Assembly (NCBI GenBank): GCA_011800805.1
Contig: MPNW01001425.1
Coordinates: forward strand, 1 to 10,000
Length of the DNA stretch: 10,000 nt
Direction of reading: 5' to 3'
Origin: Hirudo medicinalis
Taxonomy: Eukaryota; Annelida; Clitellata; Hirudinida; Hirudinidae
The notes beneath the pieces were generated by a model that made no database searches, had not been told where the DNA came from, and worked only from the letters and a program-made list of their open reading frames with translations. Positions 6,854 through 10,000 of this stretch are shown here, one piece after another. A program made the translations under genes and the position numbers. The stretch's first letter is position 1. Each line of letters begins with the position of its first letter.

Positions 6854-6876
6854 AATAATAATAATAATAATAATAA
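6811..6876. repeat. (CAA)n(AAT)n compound microsatellite
   Basis: A pure CAA run to about 6850 followed directly by a pure AAT run to about 6876. It sits in the gap between the coding-like blocks 6303-6583 and 6983-7638, an intron in the spliced model. The rest of 6601-6982 is AT-rich with no other feature seen. Confidence 0.95.
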
Positions 6877-6982
6877 ATTATTCGACACGGTTTGATGAAC
6901 AATTTACCAATTGCAATTATAATTTTAAAAAGAACAACGAGCCAACAACTAGGAATTTAAAAACATCCCCTTCAAACAACAG

Positions 6983-7638
6983 CTGGCGAAGGTGACTTCA
7001 AGTCACGTCTCCCCTCTCCGGGGAAGGGCACCAGGGAAACCCAGGGGAGTCCCCCGTCAAAATCCCCTGCCAAGCAAAAGGATACGTCTGTCCAGGTCCG
7101 CTGCATTCAGACGTCTTCCCCCCAAGAGGGCCACGACCCTCCATCGCGAGAGAGGGCACTGGCAGCGATGAATTCGGCACCGGTAAGGAACATCCAGGAT
7201 CATCGGAGACGCTCGAATGATGCTTACCAAGACGAGAGCCAGAGGCAGGAATCGAAGCACAAGCGTCATACTCAGGGCACCTCGCCTCTTCGCGCGTCTC
7301 CTCATTCCTCCCCCAATCATCATCATCACCACCACCACCCTCATCACCAACAGCAGCAGCAGCAGCACAATCCTCTTCCTCCTCCTCCTCCTCCTCCTCA
7401 TCATCATCATCATCATCATCGGAAGCAGACTCAAAACATGGTCAACTCAGCCACAGGGACTTCCACGACCCCTCCGTTCGACTACCACAACAGCCTCCTA
7501 GACGAGCCGAGAAGGGCGAACAATAACGTCGTCGATGACGACGACGACGACGACTACATCAACGGCCTCAAGTCCAGGGGGTCGTGTCCCTATTCCTCCC
7601 AAACTACCGTCCACCTCCATTCAAACAGTACCAGCTGA
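6983..7638 (+). CDS. Coding-like exon, Pro/Ser/His/Gln/Asp-rich disordered protein segment
   Basis: The plus-strand frame is open from 6961 to TGA at 7636-7638. An acceptor AAACAACAG at 6982 leaves two bases that complete the codon split at 6583, so 6303-6583 plus 6983-7638 read continuously. The product starts GEGDFKSRLPSPGKGTRETQ and includes SPPSKSPAKQKDTSVQ, MNSAPVRNIQDHRRRS (first ATG at 7168), then His, Gln, Pro, His and Asp runs and DYINGLKSRGS. The runs mix CAT/CAC, CAG and GAT/GAC silently in this frame only, which favours translation. A second donor-like CACCG|GTAAGG lies at 7182. The low-complexity style resembles the N-terminus of the BTB gene, which suggests but does not prove one gene. 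The G5 run at 7577-7581 may hide a frame change. No conserved domain was recognised. Confidence 0.5.
7321..7424 (+). repeat. CAT/CAC, CAG, CCT and CAT triplet arrays inside a coding-like exon
   Basis: Consecutive triplet runs that read in frame as His, Gln, Pro and again His. In the +1 frame they read as Ile/Thr/Ser/Leu and on the minus strand as Met/Arg runs, both less plausible as protein. Confidence 0.85.
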
Positions 7639-7758
7639 CCAACAGCTCTTCTGTGAAGTACGTCGAACTTTGAGACACCCATGGCAAGGACAAATGGACG
7701 GATGGGTGGATAGGGGGCCTAGGCTCAATAATGTTTAATAGTGAATAATTTTGAAAAC

Positions 7759-7763
<5 letters not shown>

Positions 7764-7789
<26 letters not shown>

Positions 7790-7937
7790 ATTATAATAAT
7801 AACTTAAAATAATAGACAACAATTTTAAAAAAAGGTACATGTTCTCCTGTTAATATTAACAATACGAATGACAATTTTCTCGTGAAAATATTATTACCAT
7901 TATCATAATTATTGCATGTAATAATAATAATAATAAC
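7764..7937. repeat. Scattered AAT microsatellites in AT-rich DNA
   Basis: A pure AAT run at about 7764-7789 and another at 7918-7937, separated by AT-rich unique sequence. The first run includes AATAAA hexamers that could act as polyadenylation signals for the exon ending at 7638, but repeat DNA produces these automatically. Confidence 0.85.
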
Positions 7938-8003
7938 AACCATAAAATTACTCAATATATAAATATATTTAAATTTTATATACTCAGAAAATAAGTTTAA
8001 AAA

Positions 8004-8114
<111 letters not shown>

Positions 8115-8225
8115 GTGTCAAATAATTTCGAAAGGCAATTGTTAATGTTCAATTAATTGCATAATTGTCGTGGTAAATGTACGACAGAAATAAACACAAC
8201 ATCAACATAAGCGTGTCAACTTGGT

Positions 8226-8227
<2 letters not shown>

Positions 8228-8258
<31 letters not shown>

Positions 8259-8320
8259 TTAATAATGATGTTAATAATAATAATAATAATAAGAAGAAGA
8301 AGAAGAAGAAGATGAAGAAT
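8228..8320. repeat. (AAT)n followed by (AAG)n microsatellites
   Basis: AAT at 8228-8257 and 8272-8291 with an ATG/TTA interruption between them, then an AAG run with one ATG at 8291-8320. Confidence 0.95.
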
Positions 8321-8450
8321 AAATAGTAATAATAATAATGAAAATAATAATAATAAATATTAATAAAAAATAGTAATAATAATAATGATAATAATAATAA
8401 TAAATATTAATAAAAAATAGTAATAATAATAATAATAATGTTAATAATAA
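8321..8450. repeat. 47-bp AT-rich minisatellite, nearly three copies
   Basis: TAGTAATAATAATAATG marks each copy, starting at 8324, 8371 and 8418, an exact 47-bp spacing. Copies end in AATATTAATAAAAAA. The third is truncated and diverges into TTAATAATAATAAA. Confidence 0.85.
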
Positions 8451-8461
8451 TAAATAATACT

Positions 8462-8494
8462 GCTACTACTACTACAACTAATAATAATAATAAT
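8462..8494. repeat. (CTA)n(AAT)n short compound microsatellite
   Basis: CTACTACTACTACAACTA followed by an AAT run. Confidence 0.85.
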
Positions 8495-8529
8495 ATCTAA
8501 GGATGTAACATCAAGCTAATATTTGGTAG

Positions 8530-8641
8530 TAATAATATTTTGTCATAATAATATTTTGTGGTAATAATATTGTGTCATAATAATATTTTGTCATAATAAT
8601 ATTTTGTCGTAATAATATTTTGTGGTAATAATATTTTGTAA
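8530..8641. repeat. 16-bp tandem repeat, about 7 copies
   Basis: The unit is TAATAATATTTTGT followed by CA, GG or CG. Copies begin at 8530, 8546, 8562, 8578, 8594, 8610 and 8626 with exact 16-bp spacing; the third has a T-to-G change. Each unit holds the palindrome AATATT. The order of the variable dinucleotide is CA, GG, CA, CA, CG, GG. Confidence 0.95.
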
Positions 8642-8735
8642 TAATATTCACAAAGGCAAATTCGTGCCAGGAGTCAATAATTCTTCCTTGCACTTGCTGG
8701 AGAACAATCACCAGATGCAGCACTAAATATCGCCC
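8642..8735 (+). other. Small coding-like fragment in repeat DNA
   Basis: After the 16-bp repeat the plus strand reads KGKFVPGVNNSSLHLLENNH then QMQH and TAA at 8724-8726 (from 8652). It is higher in GC than its surroundings but has no ATG and no clear acceptor. It could be a terminal exon, a relic or chance; no family is recognised. Confidence 0.15.
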
Positions 8736-8804
8736 TCTTCAACTGTTCAAAACTATAATTAACATATTTATAATTACAACTCAATTAAATAATTTTTAAA
8801 TTAC

Positions 8805-8849
8805 CGCTACTATTACTACTACTGCTACTACTAATGCTGCTGCTGCTGC

Positions 8850-8912
<63 letters not shown>

Positions 8913-8936
8913 GAAGAAGAAGAAGAAGAAGAATAT
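8805..8936. repeat. Compound (CTA)(CTG)(AAT)(AAG) microsatellite
   Basis: CTA triplets, then a CTG run (8834-8850), a perfect 60-bp AAT run (8851-8910) and an AAG run (8911-8932). The order AAT then AAG repeats the order seen at 8272-8320, which hints at shared ancestry of the two arrays. Confidence 0.95.
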
Positions 8937-9081
8937 TAGTAATAACAATTTCAGTCAATAATGTGAAATGCAATTAGGAAGCCTTTAATTACACATTAGT
9001 AAACCTTACATGCATCCATAGTAGACCGACCAACCTCTATAAACTTAACAACACTGACTTGAGACGTAGAACCTCCACTCC

Positions 9082-9154
9082 AATCTCCATCCATCTCTCC
9101 ATCCATCTCTCCATCCAATCTCCATCCATCTCTCCATCCATCTCTCCATCCATC
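9082..9154. repeat. Perfect 35-bp tandem duplication built of CATCTCTC-type units
   Basis: 9082-9116 and 9117-9151 are identical. Each copy is made of TCCATCCATC and TCTCCATCCA subunits. All frames through it are simple Ser/Pro/Ile/His patterns. Confidence 0.95.
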
Positions 9155-9159
9155 GGTCA

Positions 9160-9330
9160 CTCGTCATCGTAAACATCATGAGCCATGCTGGATTGTTTCC
9201 AAGCATCGATGTTTAAGGCCTTTCACTGGACAGGAGTGAAGTGCTCAAGAAACATCTCAAAAACAGCAACTCAATTTCTGCCGACTCTCCATCTGTGCCA
9301 AGATGTCTGAAGTCATCAGGTCGACGTTTG
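9160..9330. other. GC-richer island with short open readings on both strands
   Basis: The plus strand gives a 41-codon ORF from ATG 9185 to TGA 9308-9310 beginning MLDCFQASMFKAFHWTG. The minus strand has an acceptor-like pyrimidine tract ending CTCCTGTCCAG, after which one frame reads KGLKHRCLETIQHGS and stops. It also has a separate open stretch, NIDAWKQSSMAHDVYDDE, ending at a stop. I do not recognise any of them. It could be a gene fragment or the tail of a decayed mobile element. Confidence 0.2.
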
Positions 9331-9628
9331 AACGAAAGTTGTCATTGTTGTGATTTTTGTTTGTGATTTTTCTTTCGCTTTTATTCTATTTCAAAGCAAA
9401 GCATTTAAAAAAAATGTTTTATCGAGAAAATGAAACCGCTTGGTTTGAGTTGATTATTGGATGTTTATTCGACATATACTCTAATTCCATTATTTGTAAA
9501 TTATTATTCACTTTGTCCTTTTAATTTATTTGAAATTTAATTTAATTGAAATTCGGAATTTCAAGCGTCTTCAAAAAGTAACAATAGATATTTGTTGACA
9601 ATTACGAATTAAAAATGTAAACATTTAA
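9331..9628. other. AT-rich spacer with no recognisable feature
   Basis: AT-rich sequence with short T and A runs and self-complementary bits such as AATTTAATTTAATTGAAATT. No coding, RNA or mobile-element signal was seen. Confidence 0.4.
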
Positions 9629-9629
9629 A

Positions 9630-9817
9630 AATTACAATATAAACAATGAAGATTACAATGTAAACAATTACATTACATTATAGATTATATTAGATTACAT
9701 TATAAACAATAAAGATTACAATGTAAATAATGAAGATTACAATGTAAACAATGAAGATTACAATGTAAACAATACAGATTACAATGTAAACAATAAAGAT
9801 TACAATGTAAATATTTA
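9630..9817. repeat. 21-bp minisatellite (GATTACAATGTAAACAATGAA)
   Basis: GATTAC starts at 9651, 9693, 9714, 9735, 9756, 9777 and 9798: exact 21-bp spacing after 9693 and a degenerate copy between 9651 and 9693. Copies end in GAA, ACA or AAA. The period is a multiple of three, but stops (TAA) occur in the unit and no ORF results. Confidence 0.95.
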
Positions 9818-10000
9818 TCGCCCTGCACTTAAAAAGTATTACGAAAATATTGTTATTGTTTAGTAATTAATAATTACAATAAATCTGACATTATTATTAT
9901 TATTATTATTGAATAATAATTATTGATTGCTAATTAATATTATTTTCAAATAATATATCAAAATATTTTACAAACACTAATCATTATGATTAAATACTAA
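9818..10000. other. AT-rich end of window with small inverted ATT/AAT arrays
   Basis: Contains a TTA run at about 9890-9909 followed at once by AATAATAATTATT, which is self-complementary. Nothing else is recognised. Confidence 0.5.

Noticed and set aside
7057..7434. Minus-strand Met/Arg/Leu-run frame opposite the His/Gln exon
   Set aside because: It is a repeat shadow; MMMM, RRRR and LLLL come from the complement of CAT and CCT arrays.
5447..7740. Kelch repeats downstream of BACK
   Set aside because: No GG doublets followed by spaced Tyr and Trp, as kelch blades require, are visible in any plus-strand frame of the following exons.
8511..8973. Minus-strand frames rich in Tyr/Ile/Ser over the 16-bp and AAT arrays
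   Set aside because: They are entirely repeat-derived.

Overview
The window looks like nuclear DNA of an invertebrate animal. Coding-like stretches of about 50% GC, with G/C-rich third codon positions, sit in very AT-rich DNA full of trinucleotide arrays (AAT, ATG/GAC, CAA, CTG, AAG) and minisatellites. There are good spliceosomal donor, acceptor and branch signals, no bacterial operon layout and no Shine-Dalgarno pattern. The style recalls compact lophotrochozoan genomes such as leeches or other annelids; that is an impression, not something the sequence proves.

Layout. 1-226: 31-bp AT-rich minisatellite. 428-1287: GC-richer patch with a possible small three-exon plus-strand gene (560-642, 818-1123, 1203-1287) for a 157-residue, very acidic protein with a Cys cluster near its N-terminus; the three exons agree in phase. 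1288-1890: repeats plus a short unassigned GC island. 1924-2120: a perfect cAMP-response element, then a strong splice donor with a short upstream ORF, which may be the promoter and 5' noncoding exon of the next gene.

2732-5446: the main gene, on the plus strand. The sure part is an open frame (3227-5446, 739 codons from its first ATG) ending in a BTB/POZ domain followed by a BACK domain, as in the kelch-like Cul3 adaptor family, but with no kelch repeats after it. About 480 residues of hydrophilic, low-complexity, basic sequence precede the BTB. A second open frame (from ATG 2781) with His/Gln runs overlaps the start; a possible 68-nt intron (3324-3391) would join the two into an 865-residue protein.

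5447-7740: the 3' flank holds inverted CAA/GTT arrays, an odd open island (5695-5805), and two further coding-like plus-strand blocks, 6303-6583 and 6983-7638, whose best splice sites are in phase. They encode Ser/Pro/His/Gln/Asp-rich disordered sequence and could be 3' exons of the BTB gene or a separate gene.

7741-10000: almost entirely satellite and microsatellite DNA (a 109-bp TTA tract, long AAT tracts, and 47-, 16-, 35- and 21-bp tandem repeats), with two small coding-like islands (near 8650 and 9185-9330) of unknown status. No RNA gene, CRISPR array or intact transposon was recognised.
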